Part shown: positions 1 to 12,348 of the stretch, in pieces
Layout of the letters: each line of letters opens with the position of its first letter
Position numbering within the stretch: position 1 is the stretch's first letter
Assembly (NCBI RefSeq): GCF_041260155.1
Contig: NC_091943.1
Coordinates: forward strand, 18,031,283-18,095,282
Source: Ptychodera flava
Taxonomy: Eukaryota > Hemichordata > Enteropneusta > Ptychoderidae
Length of the DNA stretch: 64,000 bases
Reading direction: 5' to 3'
Program-made: the position numbers and the translations under genes
Notes under the pieces: generated by a model
Told to the model about the DNA's origin: nothing
The model's database searches: none
The model's input: the letters and a program-made list of their open reading frames with translations, nothing else

Positions 1-912
1 ATGAATGCTGTATATTGGTGACAGTCGCTTCACCCCTGGGGTACAAATATACCATGGGTGAGGTATTTTCAACTATTGAAAGATACAAATATGTATAATG
101 TTGACCAATGCAATTTTCCGATTATCGCTCAAGCGTGAAGACGAACGAATTGTTACAGATCCTATCTCATCCTAACTCAAATACACTTGGGCAAATCAAC
201 AATTGTGCGTGCAAAATGGATTTTGAAAAAATACCTGTGCATCCGATTATGTCTCTTTTGATCTAGCATGGCAACATTTCCACTCAATAGTTATTGATTT
301 TGTCATTATGAACGATATAAATGAGAGAACCAGCATCAGTCGATCCGACTCCATCTTGGTTTACCTGAGCATATGGCTAAACTCAAGGTCATGAGTATAA
401 TAGAGGGCGCTGGCCCATGCACCACGAGGACAAGAGCCAACAGCGTAGTGAGATGTGAGGTGACCTACGTGAAGATTTGAAGATTTAGATAACAATTTTC
501 AACGTTTTAGAGAATTTCAGTGCGCAGTGCGCAATTTCAGTGAGTGTAGTTTAAACAATAGTGTAGATGTACGATTCAATTCCTGTCACAACATGTGAAA
601 CACGACCTGTTCACTTTTATTTGTAAATCGAAACTGTACTGAAGCTAGCTTTTACATGACATTTTTGTGAAATCGGTCTGAACAAAGTTTCGCCAATATT
701 GAAATAAGGATAAAACTATCCGTCTAAACAACTCGAGAAATATGATTTTTTATTTTAGTAACTATCTTCAAGTCTAGTAAATTTGCTTTGAAATGTGATG
801 TAGCCTTCAGAGGCTACAGTCAAATCGAATCGCTCTTTTGAAGTTGCAGTTGACTTTTTGTGGCAAGCAAGAAGCATTTTCTTATATATTAAAAGGTTTT
901 AATATTTTTTAA

Positions 913-1676
913 AACACGCCAAATGCTCATTTCGTGTCGCGACTCGCCAGAATACGTCACCTGACGAGAAAATAGATACGTCTCGTCCCCACCCAATCAA
1001 AAAAAGTGACGTCAGAGGGCATTTTTTGAAAAGCTATTTCCCTAGGGAAATAGTTCTGACCAAATTTGGAAAAGTGCCCGGTCACGTGACTGTTGTGTCG
1101 TCTGTAGCTTTGTAACAATGGCGGGTGACTAGAAGGTGATGTGCGTCCAGGATAGGTGACGACACATTCTCTAAAACAGATTTTCGAACATTTTCCAACA
1201 TTCCAGCAGCGTAGGAATTCGGATACTTTTCCATCGGATTCGAACCCACAACATACGGCAACTTGAACAGCTCATCGACGGAAAAGATTAAAGTGCAACT
1301 AATGATGTCGGTAGGTATGTTTAGAATATTTTTTGAAAGAAAGTGGTACCACGTACAACTGAAACCGCTGTGGAAACATCGCCAAGTGAACTTGTCACAG
1401 TGGATTATTGTGGTGCAAAATATCAAAACACATTAAAAACTATAAAACAATACAACATGAGCATGTGGTGTGTTATAAAACACCAATAGCCTTGTCTTTA
1501 TTCGGGCTCTAGCGCTCGTCTGATACCCCTCGTGGCCGTGTGTTACCAGAAATACATCGCTAGCGCTATACCCCTCGGCCTACGGCCTCAGGGAATAGCG
1601 ATGTGTTTCTGGTAACACACGGCCTCTCAGGGTAATCGACGAGTGCTATAGCCCTCATTACCAGGCAATAGGTGTC
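913..1676. mobile_element. Non-autonomous insertion carrying a long palindrome
   Basis: The paralogous spacer near 29,690-29,710 passes directly from the ATTTTCTTTTATATTAAAA stretch to the ATCGGAAAGATTCTAACAC stretch. Here about 760 bp intervene, so this is an insertion private to U0. It holds a GC-rich palindrome (1,504-1,654) and a 114-codon minus-strand open frame (1,082-1,426) that I do not recognise. Exact ends and a target duplication are not clear, and the class is unknown. Confidence 0.6.
1504..1654. repeat. Long imperfect palindrome (hairpin)
   Basis: Two arms of about 70 bp are inverted copies; GGCCGTGTGTTACCAGAAA on the left has its complement on the right. The tip is the GC-rich run CCCTCGGCCTACGGCCTC. 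It has the same architecture as the palindromes at 19,166-19,350 and 22,258-22,428, although the arm sequences differ. Confidence 0.85.
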
Positions 1677-4600
1677 GATCGGAAAGATTCTAACACGCAT
1701 GTCTCGCACCATACAATAGCATTATGTTGAGTGTTGGAAGTCTCTTTCGTTAGGCCACGGAATTCGGCGTGTATCTGCTTTTTATGAATAGCGCCCTCTC
1801 ATGTTCAGTTACTACAGGTGCTTTGGATTCGAAGTTTATTTAGGCAGGATGCCTTAACAATAATATCATGCCTTTAATATGTTATCATTAAGCGTACTTC
1901 ACAGCTTAGGAATATGATACAGTGGGAGTGAAAATGTAGAAGAAAACTGTATCATTATGGCTAGATATGATGAATACAACAGGTAATTTTAGAACTAAGT
2001 AAACGATAGCTAGTAAAGGGGTGATGGTTAGTTTCTACAGTTGTCCGTTTTTTTTTCAGTCTGTCTGCATTTATACCTTTGTCATTTTATTTCTAATAAA
2101 AATATTAGTCTAATGTTAGTTGTATATGCTTTACTTTCCTGTTATTTGTTTAATTTTTCAATTAAAGTGTTTTACAATTTACACTAACAGGATTCTCAGT
2201 GATGTCACAATCTTTAGGTCAAAGGTGATTTTGCCTGTGCGAGTGAAGATTTAAGTAAGTACAGACGTTTGAGAGGTTTTATCCTGGCAATTACCTTTTT
2301 GTATATTATCTCCATTACCTTATTATTGAGACTTGGTGATTAGCATTGTAGACTTTGCTTTTCATCACAAAATTTTATAACCAGTCTTTCTGGATTATAT
2401 TTCTGAAGTATAAACTGTATATTTGCAAATAAAACCTTTGTACATTGATTTTCAGTTTGCTTTATTCACACCAAACATACATAACAATGAATGACCAGAT
2501 TTAACGGCTGGTAGAATTTTCCTACATTTTGTATCTTTTGACTCCACGATAATTGGTACAGCATGCATTTGTGAATTAACATTGGTCATAGCTTCATTCC
2601 TGCAAGTTCTATAGCTTATCAAAGTTTTTCACTATTATTAATTATATTATAGCTTTGTCAATACCTGCAAATTTTGTGACGTTATCAACAAAGATTATTA
2701 CTGAAAATTTATCCGATTAGCAAGCATTTGGGCCCAAATGTTTTCTACATCTACAAATTCACTAGCAATGCCAAAGCTCTAAAATATTAGCAATACAAAA
2801 TGCATCCCCAACCGACCCATATCAGACTCCAACCCAACAAAATTTGCACTCCGTAATGTATCTGGCTTCGCCTCATACATTATGTCGGACAAAGATAGCT
2901 TTTGTCCATTATGGGCTGGGAAGAGAACATTATTGCTTAGGCCAAAAAAAAAATAGATTTGTTTCTGGTCATTGACATGTGGCAAAAGTGATGCGGCGCC
3001 ATGATTTTTTTAAATTTGTTTTATTTTTGATAGACTTTGATACATTATTCCCTTTTTTCTATAGAGGAAAAATGAAAAACAGGAAAAAAAAAGAGTTGAC
3101 GCACTCACTTTGAAGTGATGCGGGCGGTGACCAGAAACAAATCAATTTTATTTGGCCTTAATCATTTATTATCAGTACTATTAACTTTAGTGTTATATCA
3201 ATATATAAAATGTCAGTTGGTTGTAAAATAAGAACTTATAACTGTGTTCTGGCTTACAGCTCTTCTGTTCTACTTCCAATATGCACAGCATTCATGTTTC
3301 TAATTTCTCTAGACAGTACAGCAATCAAACACAGCGCCCAACTTATGCATTGGTGACTGAGGTACGTAATATTTATAAGGATAGATTTAATGACCTTCAG
3401 AGATCTTTATTTCCATAATTTACCATGAGATTAGACATACAGGAAAAAAAGTTGAAAATAAGTAACTTTGTAATGGTCAGTGCCAACAGTGGGATACAAA
3501 AGGTCATTTGCATAACAATAGATGAATGACCGACCGACATTGTCAGACTGTATTGAGATCAGAAAAATGTTCGTAATGGAAGTGGTATGTGATTTTCTTA
3601 CTTGTCCGAAAACGTTGGTAAAGGAGACTTTCTAATAGAAGCCGTGACCTAAATTAGAATTTTGTTTTGGTTCCTGCACACAAACATAAAGAGACCAGCC
3701 TTTTTCACCTAGCAGATAAGTTTTCCTTGTCATATAAATATGACAAAATGGGAGCTAACTAGGATATACATAAACAGAAACTTTCATTCTTCTGTTTGAG
3801 TAATTTTACATTTCTTTAATAAAAAAACAACTTATCATACATTCTGAAATCATACACTGCTGGAATGGCAGAAATTTTGAATTTCAACCATTGCTAGGTA
3901 TGAGGTAATACGTTTTAGAAGCTAAATTTGTACAGTGTCAACCCCGATTTTTATTCTTGCTTTGTTAAGAGAATGGTTGAAAGCTGCACTACCTAAAGTT
4001 TTGAGCAAAAGTTTTTGTGTTCTAATTTCAGGCACATACAACCTTTAAACGTTTGACGTCGAAGGTTGAATTGTTGATTAAGTTACTGAATACAGTAAAA
4101 AGATAATGACAGGCAACACAATATACAAAGTACAATTAAGTTGCAAATCAATAATTTAGCAAAAAATATACATATTAACAATGATGGCCAAGATTTTCAA
4201 TCTTTCAAATTTCTCCAACACACATAACTTGATTAAATCATTGAATTTCCTAACTTCAATATTCACGACAAAGTCAGCAAAATTAAAGAAAAAAATTTGG
4301 CATATCGATCTGAATTGCACAGTGGAAAGCCAGACTCATTAAAGCCAGACTCATTAAAAGATATTGCACTATATCCTCTCTCTGAATTTTCTTTCATGAA
4401 ATGCACATAACGGAAAAATATTTTCAAAATCGAACTTCTCAGATTTTTTTTTGTTTGTCCAGATTATGTATAAAAACAGAGCAGAGCTCTATCATGTCCA
4501 AAACATTTTCGAAATTTTGTATATACACATATCCATTTGAAATTTTGCATGAATGTTATTTTATTAAAAAGTACGATATGAAAAAAAATACATACCACAG

Positions 4601-5173
4601 ACATGTAACATGTGACAAAAGCAGTTTTTAAAAATTACCATTAAGTATGTTTGAAAGAAATTTCGGATACACTGTACTAATATGTGTTCATAACATACAC
4701 ATACATAAATATGATGATCTCTACAAAATGTCATTTTTTCCGATTGTTTCCATAGTGATAATGTTTTTGATAGTAAAGTTTACATAACACTTTTCACATC
4801 TATGTCACATGCTGACCCCTTCAATCTTTATGGTTTGAGCCAAAGGTAAACAAGGACAAGATAAACAAGGACCTCTACACTTCAAAGCAGGGAGGGGGTT
4901 TAGAGGGTTATCGAAAACACACTGATAAGGTTAATTTTCATGACACAGTCTCTAAATTAAATTGAATTCAATATTTATATTTGTACATTGAAACTATAAT
5001 TGAACTAAAGAAGACAATTGCATGACAATATGACAATTCCCATTGTCTTTGGCATAATTATTTCATGGTTACTTATATTTCAATTTTAATCTCAGAAAGT
5101 ATTTTATAGTATATATATATGTATATTTCACTTTTTTGATATGATAAAAATAAGTGATTATCTCTGACATGAT

Positions 5174-5277
5174 CTAAGTCTTCTGTTTCTTATTCTTCAA
5201 TCCAGTTATGCTCATCAACTCTTTGGACATGAAGTACGGTTTCTCTGGCGAACCATCGTGTCTCTCACAGTCCTCCA
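5174..5277 (-). pseudogene. Orphan last exon of an SLC44 choline-transporter-like gene (U0)
   Basis: On the minus strand a splice acceptor (pyrimidine run then CTGACAG) opens an exon reading EDCERHDGSPEKPYFMSKEL and ending LKNKKQKT-stop. This matches the conserved C-terminus of SLC44 proteins (family pattern EDLERNDGS-x-x-KPYFMS). The reading frame is intact and nearly identical to the exon at 33,444-33,547. However, only about 650 bp of its upstream intron remain before unrelated sequence begins at 5,936, and no further SLC44 exon follows. It is therefore most likely a remnant left by deletion of the gene body in this duplicate. It could be expressed only if spliced to exons that are absent here. 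Confidence 0.75.
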
Positions 5278-5935
5278 CTGTCAGGGGGAAAGACATAAAT
5301 AGAATGAGAATGTTTTAGGTTAACGTTATAATCATTAGTAAGTCTTTATTTACTTAATGCATCATAACAGCAGAAAACCAACTACCTACTTATTCCAGTA
5401 TAACCCCTTGTATGCTTTTGTAAAAGCCCCTCCACTAGTTTTTAGAGTATTTTTTCAAAATGCTGTACAACTGTGTATAAGCCCCTACCCTGGTCTACCT
5501 CAAATATGGAAAGGCTGGTAAAGTAAAATGCATAATTACAGTAGGTAAAATTACTTATTAGATCAAAGAAACTTGTCAAAGGTGTTTAAATATTGTGACA
5601 TTGAAGATCCCATGATGGTATTGTAAGGGAAAGACTACATGGCCCTATTAACAAATTATACAGTCCATCTTTGACCTCTGACATCGGTCATTCTTCATTT
5701 CTATCCACATCAACAAAGTCAGTTTCCATCCGCAAAACATACACTTCGTTTGTTTGAAGAGATTATCTTTTTATCTATGAAGAGTTTACCTGTGAATTTC
5801 ACTGCTATATTATTGTTTCATAATATGCTGACCATTAATTCAATCATGATATAAAGTTCATTCTATGCTGTTATCGTTATTATTGCAACTTTACTTATTA
5901 GTTCATCATATAATTAAAGTGGAGTTTTACCAGCG
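5278..5935. other. Remnant of the last SLC44 intron
   Basis: Collinear with 33,548-34,250, for example the shared stretch around 5,385-5,470 and 33,630-33,720. Homology stops at about 5,935. No gene is seen in it. Confidence 0.7.
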
Positions 5936-6576
<641 letters not shown>

Positions 6577-6857
6577 GGGTGATTATGGCTTTGCTATAAT
6601 CATTGTTAACGTCTGGAGGGACACGGGGAGAAGGGTTTAGACCTCGCTTAGTATGGGTCACCATGCACCACTACTTCTACTGCTTGCTGGATGCACTGGC
6701 GACATAACCTTATCTACCAACCGCCTTCAAATTTACCGTTATCTAAACAACTTGCGTCACCCTTGCCACGTCATTATCCATGCGCATATCAGTATGATCA
6801 AAGCCACAGATCGTCCATTTCAACTTCTGCCACGCTCAAGTTCACACCACAAAATTC
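6577..6857 (+). repeat. Ngaro-like split repeat A1
   Basis: This 281-bp stretch begins GGGTGATTATGGCTTTGC and is repeated at 8,989-9,269. It is the left terminal segment of the element. Confidence 0.9.
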
Positions 6858-6860
6858 ACC

Positions 6861-8060
6861 ATGCCAAAACCGAAGAAAAGCAGGGGCCCAAGAAAACTAG
6901 GGGCCGCGCACAGGCGGCCACCCGTACATCAGCGAGGGCGAAGAGACGCCCAGCGCCCTCGGCAAATACCTAGTACCCCAGTCAGTACCGACGGAAACCA
7001 CACCAACCAACCCTGCCAGCGGCGTGCCGACAACCGCCACAGCGGCAGCCGATCCAGGTATGTCAGACCACGTCGCCAACTAATAGAAACCGGCATCGCA
7101 AGCGCCATTGATTCAATCCGACGGGAACTACGGCAGCCAACTACCAACACTACAGCACCGGCGCCTGTCCCGACGCCCAACCTGCAAGTCCAGCCAACTG
7201 ATACAGTCGTTGGTGCACTATCACCTGCTTCACTCATCGCCGCCGGGCCGACGACGCTCGCCGCTCCGTCCAGCTCGGTGCTTACTCAAGCCCACCCAAG
7301 CAATCATCTCGCTAATCGTAGTGGATATCAACTCGCCATTCCAGCTGCCCCACCCGACTCGCCCACCAGTGGTGGCGCTGCGCACATCACCCTACCGATG
7401 GCGGCGCACCTCATAACAACAACCTGGACAATATGGCTGCGCCCTACGCTCAACCCGCCCAGCCAGCCGGTCACAATGCACCGCCATGGCGCCCACCACC
7501 TAGCGCCGGGCCAACGGGCAAATCCTCTGCAGCAATACCCCCAGCCGACATGCTACTGCCATACGTCGATCAATCAACACTCAACGCCTTGGCTAACCTC
7601 GGTAAGTTCATCGAATTTGGTGACTTACACCCGGATGCCCTAGCTCCCAACTCAACCCAGGCTACCAAGACACAAGTAGCTTTCGATCCAGACAACCGTG
7701 GCGTAGCCACATTCACAACCGAGGTGAAGCGGAAAACTATCGACGACTTTGACACCTGGTTACAGTGCTTCCTCGTCTTTTCCTTATATCGAACATTCTA
7801 CTACCCACATTTGGCGATCCCCATGACCACCTACCTTCGTTTCATCGCCTCCAAAGCTGCCGCCTACAAGCCGGAAGCCTGGCTCACGTACGACAATTCT
7901 TCCGCCTGTACGCTGCCCGTTACCCAGACAGGGCCAACTGGAGCAAGCCAAACCCAGACCTCAATTTCCAGCACATGCAAGACCCCCTGCCAATATGGCA
8001 GGCTACACAAGTGCTCCGTGTGTAACGCGACTGACCATAATGCTTTGCAACACCACCAAG
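6861..8060 (+). other. Gag-like region of the Ngaro-like element (fossil)
   Basis: Translation begins with a Lys/Arg-rich segment (MPKPKKSRGP) and a proline/threonine-rich linker. It continues into a region with LDIRHP-free but typical DIRS/Ngaro gag features: a block ending YKPEAWLTYDN and a Cys/His cluster (CSVCNATDHNALQHH). The region is spread over more than one frame and is broken. The assignment rests on resemblance to gag proteins of tyrosine-recombinase retroelements and on the surrounding split repeats. Confidence 0.55.
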
Positions 8061-8429
8061 GCACCAGACAAGAGACCTTCCCAGCCCTTTCGAGGGAGCG
8101 ACCATCCACACAGCGACAATCGCAATGCTACAGCCGACGACACCAATAAACCTCACTAAGCTTCCAGCTGCCCTGCACGACCACCAGCATAAACAATTCA
8201 CAGCCAGCCTCATCCACGACCTCACCCATGGTGCCGACATCAGCTCCAGTGAAAACCAAACACCGCGCTACACCCACAACGCCGGTCAGCAACGATCAAC
8301 CCGGATACCGTCTCCGCCGCAATAACAAACGAACTGCACCTGGTCCACACAATTGGCCCATTCGCCGTGCCACCTCTGCCATGGGATGGCAAGAGAATGG
8401 AAAGAGATGTACCCAATATTAGTCGCCTG

Positions 8430-8600
8430 TTCAATTTGGGGACACGGCTTCCGCGGTGGTGCCGCCACAACCACCGCCGAAGCCGGCTTACCTGGCTGGC
8501 TCATAAAGACACTGGGCAGATGGAGGAGTGACGCGTACCGATCTACATCACGACACCATAGGAGACCCTCGACATAGTACCAAAGGTACTCGCAACTTGC
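8430..8600 (+). other. Tyrosine recombinase C-terminal region (fossil)
   Basis: The translation contains GHGFRGGAATTTAEAGLPGW followed by LIKTLGRWRSDAYR. This is the H-x-x-R motif, the helix and the tyrosine-proximal block of tyrosine recombinases in DIRS/Ngaro and Crypton elements. Only the end of the enzyme is present and it is broken. In an Ngaro element it would integrate the circular DNA copy. Confidence 0.75.
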
Positions 8601-8738
8601 CAACAATTTGACGTAGGACTCTGTTCTCGGTGGACAATACCAACGATGTAATGGCGCTACATGAACTATAGAGACATGAAACGTTAGGAACAATGAACAT
8701 ATACTATGAGAAATCTCCCAATGACGCATGGTCAACAC

Positions 8739-8763
8739 GGGGGGGGGGGGGGGGGGGGGGGGG
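8739..8763. repeat. Poly-G tract
   Basis: An uninterrupted run of about 25 G lies just before split repeat B1. Its length is likely to be unreliable in any assembly. Confidence 0.95.
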
Positions 8764-8807
8764 CTGCTTTACTGCCGCACCGCAGTCCCGCGGTTTGGCC
8801 ATAATTT

Positions 8808-8988
8808 GGGGGGTACTGTCATGGGGCTGCTGCGGGCGACTGGTAGCACGTTGCCCGATGCACGGTACCAATAACCCGGTACCGCCATCCAGGCCGCTAT
8901 GACGCCTCGTTGCCCCCGCCATGGCAGTACATGCATAACCCCGGATTTCGGCCAAACACTTGTCTCCGTGTCGTTCCTTTGCGTTAAT
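8808..8988 (+). repeat. Ngaro-like split repeat B1
   Basis: This 181-bp segment starts GGGGGGTACTGTCATGG and ends TTCCTTTGCGTTAAT. It abuts A2 directly and is repeated as B2, split by a transposon, at 9,377-9,439 and 12,173-12,292. Confidence 0.88.
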
Positions 8989-9269
8989 GGGTGATTATGG
9001 CTTTGCTATAATCATTGTTAACGTCTGGAGGGACACGGGGAGAAGGGTTTAGACCTCGCTTAGTATGGGTCACCATGCACCACTACTTCTACTGCTTGCT
9101 GGATGCACTGGCGACATAACCTTATCTACCAACCGCCTTCAAATTTACCGTTATCTAAACAACTTGCGTCACCCTTGCCACGTCATTATCCATGCGCATA
9201 TCAGTATGATCAAAGCCACAGATCGTCCATTTCAACTTCTGCCACGCTCAAGTTCACACCACAAAATTC
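8989..9269 (+). repeat. Ngaro-like split repeat A2
   Basis: Second copy of A1, contiguous with B1. Homology to A1 ends at ACAAAATTC, where A1 continues into the gag-like start and this copy continues into a short 107-bp linker (9,270-9,376). Confidence 0.9.
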
Positions 9270-9376
9270 CCACCCACCCTCCACTAGATAAAAAAAAAGC
9301 CTGGCTGCAGGCTAGCAGCACACAATAAAAGATACTGTATGTCTCTATATCGCTAACTTTACATAATAAAGTTCCA

Positions 9377-9439
9377 GGGGGGTACTGTCATGGGGCTGCT
9401 GCGGGCGACTGGTAGCACGTTGCCCGATGCACGGTACCA
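9377..9439 (+). repeat. Ngaro-like split repeat B2, left part
   Basis: Matches the first 60 bp of B1, then is interrupted by the DNA transposon that starts CCCTTACGAAAGAT. Confidence 0.85.
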
Positions 9440-12172
9440 CCCTTACGAAAGATAAAAATTTGCCACAAGTTTGCATTCCTTATTTGTTACAAACTTGATA
9501 CAAATTCTGACATCCAAACAAGCACCAATCTTGTTAGTCAGTTATATACACTTTGATTCAAACATAGGCTAAGTTTGCAGCAAGTATGTGTGGAGAGTGT
9601 GATGAACATTGCACCAAGTTTGTACAGAGAATGTAGAGGTCATTTTGTTTTTGTTTGTATTGAGTGTGCACCAAGCTTGGAGATGGGGGGGGGAATTCAA
9701 TATCATGGGCATGGTATCTGTTGCCTTAGCAACAGCAGACTACTGTTGCCCTGGTAACATTTCAGGGGATTTCGGTGATTGTAATTCCTGACAGCGTCTT
9801 TTTCAAAGTAATGCTCACACAACATGTGGTACATGACATCATCGTGCTGCTACTCCCCATTGTATTGTATACAAATGATAATTTCTAAACTGGCTTATAA
9901 ATGTACACTCTTTAGATATGTTTACCTTGTGAGCAGCAGATTCTAAAATTCACCTTAGAGTCATGTATCCAGATGTTAGGTTGAACATCTATGAAAAAGT
10001 TGAGAGGATATTACTACATCCAACACGCACTCACCCTACGACACATTCAACTATACTACACTGTAAAAAGAAAAAACTTCTCACACAATAAATTTTGTTC
10101 ACTAAAAAACACAATATATTACTGCAGAATAAAACAGTATCTCTACTATAATAAACATACAATCTTTGTACTTTATACATAAAATGAGCTGTAAAATATA
10201 TTCTTTTGGCATATATGTACAGTACACTCTAATTCAAAACATTCCCTGACAATGGAATTTAGATTGAAAAATGGTAAATTCTGTCTCTTTAAAGAAGATC
10301 ATACAGATCACAATTTTTTTTAATGTGTACCAAATAGAAACTGAGTGGTGAAAAAATATTAAAGTGACTAGTCTCATAGATAGTTAACTATGAAAAAGTT
10401 ATTCAAAAATTTTGTAATTTTTGTGACATATATACTTTTGTTGACGAATAAAATTCACTTTAAACATTTCAAAATACCTTTCCGATTGAATGTACATGGA
10501 AAACATAAGAGTTTTAACTTAATGTTGTATTATTACATGTTCAAATCAAAACGCAAAATCATCGAAAAACATTGTCCAGAGCTACAAAAAAAACAAACTT
10601 CATGGGATGACCTTGACTTAACAGCGATATTTGAACAGACACTTAGTGTTCAGTCCAACTTCAAAAAGCAAACAACTAAACACAACCACATTCCACATCA
10701 CTTGGATGATAGATTAGTTCCGCCGAGTCCAAAATATTGCTTCCACAAGATACTGACAACTGTGACAAAAATAACTCTGCCATGTCCGATTTGTCCAATG
10801 CACAGCATGCAGTGGAGTTTCTATCATGAGAACCAATGCAATGATCGATAGGGACAGTCTCACTTCTTGTCATCATGATGTTCTCAATGAACAGTGGTTG
10901 GTTTGAAATGGTCCTCTGTGGCATATGGAAAGTGTCAAAGCAGCAAACTCTAGCTTGAAACTTAACTGAAATCCCGCGGAATTGTCCAAGGTCATTTGAG
11001 TGTATAACGGACATCCATGATCCACTGAATGTGTTTAACTTACATAAACTCTCGGTGTCGAACGGAGGCAATGTGTCCTTCATCAAACAACAATTGTACT
11101 CCCAAATCTCTTCTTTGTTCCCTTAATCGTCCGATGACAGAAATAGTCTACAATTTCTCCCCAAAACGGCAGGTAAAAACGTTGTAAATTTGACTGCTGA
11201 AGCAGTGCATGATCCATGACTTGCTATGGTGCAGTGGAATTCAAATGCTGGTGTTGGCCAAATTAGCCAATCAAGTGTCTCTCTTCACGACATGTAATCT
11301 TGTAAGGTCGAAGTTCAAATACATAATTGGCTGTGTGACCTGTGACCTCGATGCTCTCATTTATCTGAAACGTCAGTTTCTCGAGAAATGGGAGAGTATA
11401 TTACTTTTTTACCAACTTTTATGCACTTGAAATCAATCATTTGAAGACATTTGGTGTCAGCTGGGATCCATGGTCTTTGGACATGTGTAATAATGCAAGT
11501 ATCATTTATAGCCGTACGCGTGGCAATGACTTTTCCCTGCTCTGAGCGTACTGGTATGACAGTGTGAATGTGTTTTGGCGGACACATGACAGGTACTTTC
11601 AGTGGTTACGACTAGTGAACGGAACAAAAAGTCTTTAAATGGAATTCGAGTACCATTTTTGGATCCTTATCATTTAAAATATGTCCCAGGAAATTGTTTG
11701 AAAAATGGCAGCTTAGTTGACTTTTGATGTTTTCATTCATGATGTTGCAATGGTTTGATATGATGGAGGTAGCTACCTCAATGGTTTTTATAAATTTGTG
11801 CATTCCACGCGTAACCTAATTCATATGTGTTTAACAACCGAGAGTATTTAAAAAATTTTTGAATAAAAAAGAATTAATTTGTCATTTTGTACAATGAACA
11901 CAGGGTACATAGTTCGATCATTGTTTCAATTCTGTGACAAAACAGTGCCACGTGGGACAGCTAAAAAAATCTGAAGTTGTACCAAACTTGATTTGTATTT
12001 CACATATATCTACAAACTTGGTACAAATGTCACAACTACCATGGTGAAAATCCCATAGTGTGTACCAAACTCGTACAAACTTGGTGCATATTTCACATGT
12101 TCAATTAAAGTGTGTATCAAATTTGTAACATATATGTACTAATATGTAGCAAGTTTTGATCTTTCGTATGGG
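9440..12172. mobile_element. 2.7-kb DNA transposon with CCC(T/A)TACGAAAGAT termini, no intact transposase
   Basis: The left end CCCTTACGAAAGATAAAA and the inverted right end CCCATACGAAAGATCAAAA are terminal inverted repeats. Insertion split B2 of the Ngaro-like element. Comparison with B1 gives the empty site and an apparent 2-bp CA duplication (9,438-9,439 and 12,173-12,174). Both subterminal regions (about 9,455-9,680 and 11,960-12,145) carry many copies of a degenerate ACAAACTTGGTAC motif in both orientations, as is usual for transposase-binding arrays. Inside are a 153-codon plus-strand frame (10,390-10,851) and minus-strand frames at 10,676-11,086 and 11,357-11,587. None has a recognisable transposase motif, so it is probably non-autonomous or degraded. 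The superfamily is undetermined. Confidence 0.75.
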
Positions 12173-12292
12173 CAATAACCCGGTACCGCCATCCAGGCCG
12201 CTATGACGCCTCGTTGCCCCCGCCATGGCAGTACATGCATAACCCTGGATTTCGGCCAAACACTTGTCTCCGTGTCGTTCCTTTGCGCTAAT
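12173..12292 (+). repeat. Ngaro-like split repeat B2, right part
   Basis: Continues B1 homology from CAATAACCCGG to the end of the element at GCGCTAAT, after which unit sequence resumes. Confidence 0.85.
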
Positions 12293-12348
12293 ATTGATAT
12301 ATTTTACTTTTGATATTATAAATAAGTGTTTTCCTTCAACTACATTAT

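Larger units (their letters stand above)
1..5173. repeat. Spacer of duplicated unit U0, paralogous to 27,952-33,443
   Basis: The sequence is collinear with 27,952-33,443 over its whole length, broken only by insertions private to one copy (913-1,676 here; 28.6-29.4 kb there). Matching landmarks include the openings at 1 and 27,952, the blocks at 2,450 and 30,520, and the block at 4,300-4,720 against 32,430-32,800. No open frame is shared between the two copies, so I call no gene. The segment lies between the end of a TRIM-NHL gene (outside the window for U0) and the last SLC44 exon at 5,174. By position it could include the SLC44 3' untranslated region near its right end. Confidence 0.85.
6577..12292 (+). 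mobile_element. Ngaro-like tyrosine-recombinase retroelement, broken, with split direct repeats
   Basis: The element sits between flanks that are contiguous in the sister unit (6,576 joins 12,293). Its ends follow the Ngaro plan A1 (6,577-6,857), internal region, B1 (8,808-8,988), A2 (8,989-9,269), B2 (from 9,377, resuming after a nested transposon at 12,173-12,292). The internal region is only about 1.95 kb. It shows a gag-like part and the C-terminal part of a tyrosine recombinase, but no reverse transcriptase is visible, so it is a broken, internally shortened copy. No target duplication is seen, as expected for recombinase-mediated insertion. A1 and A2 look identical by eye over 281 bp, so this copy inserted fairly recently. 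Confidence 0.8.

Noticed and set aside
1082-1426. 114-codon minus-strand frame as a gene
   Set aside because: It has no recognisable domain, lies in an insertion private to U0 and shows no splice or codon signal that separates it from chance.
4401-4631. 76-codon plus-strand frame in the spacer
   Set aside because: The paralogous sequence at 32.5-32.75 kb does not keep the frame, and the composition is that of AT-rich non-coding DNA.
6897-8738. Several minus-strand and alternative-frame open stretches in the Ngaro-like element
   Set aside because: GC-rich sequence lowers stop frequency. The plus-strand gag-like and recombinase motifs explain the region.
10676-11086. 136-codon minus-strand frame as a transposase in the 2.7-kb DNA transposon
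   Set aside because: It shows Cys and His residues but no acidic triad, zinc-finger spacing or other motif I can assign. It overlaps an equally long plus-strand frame.
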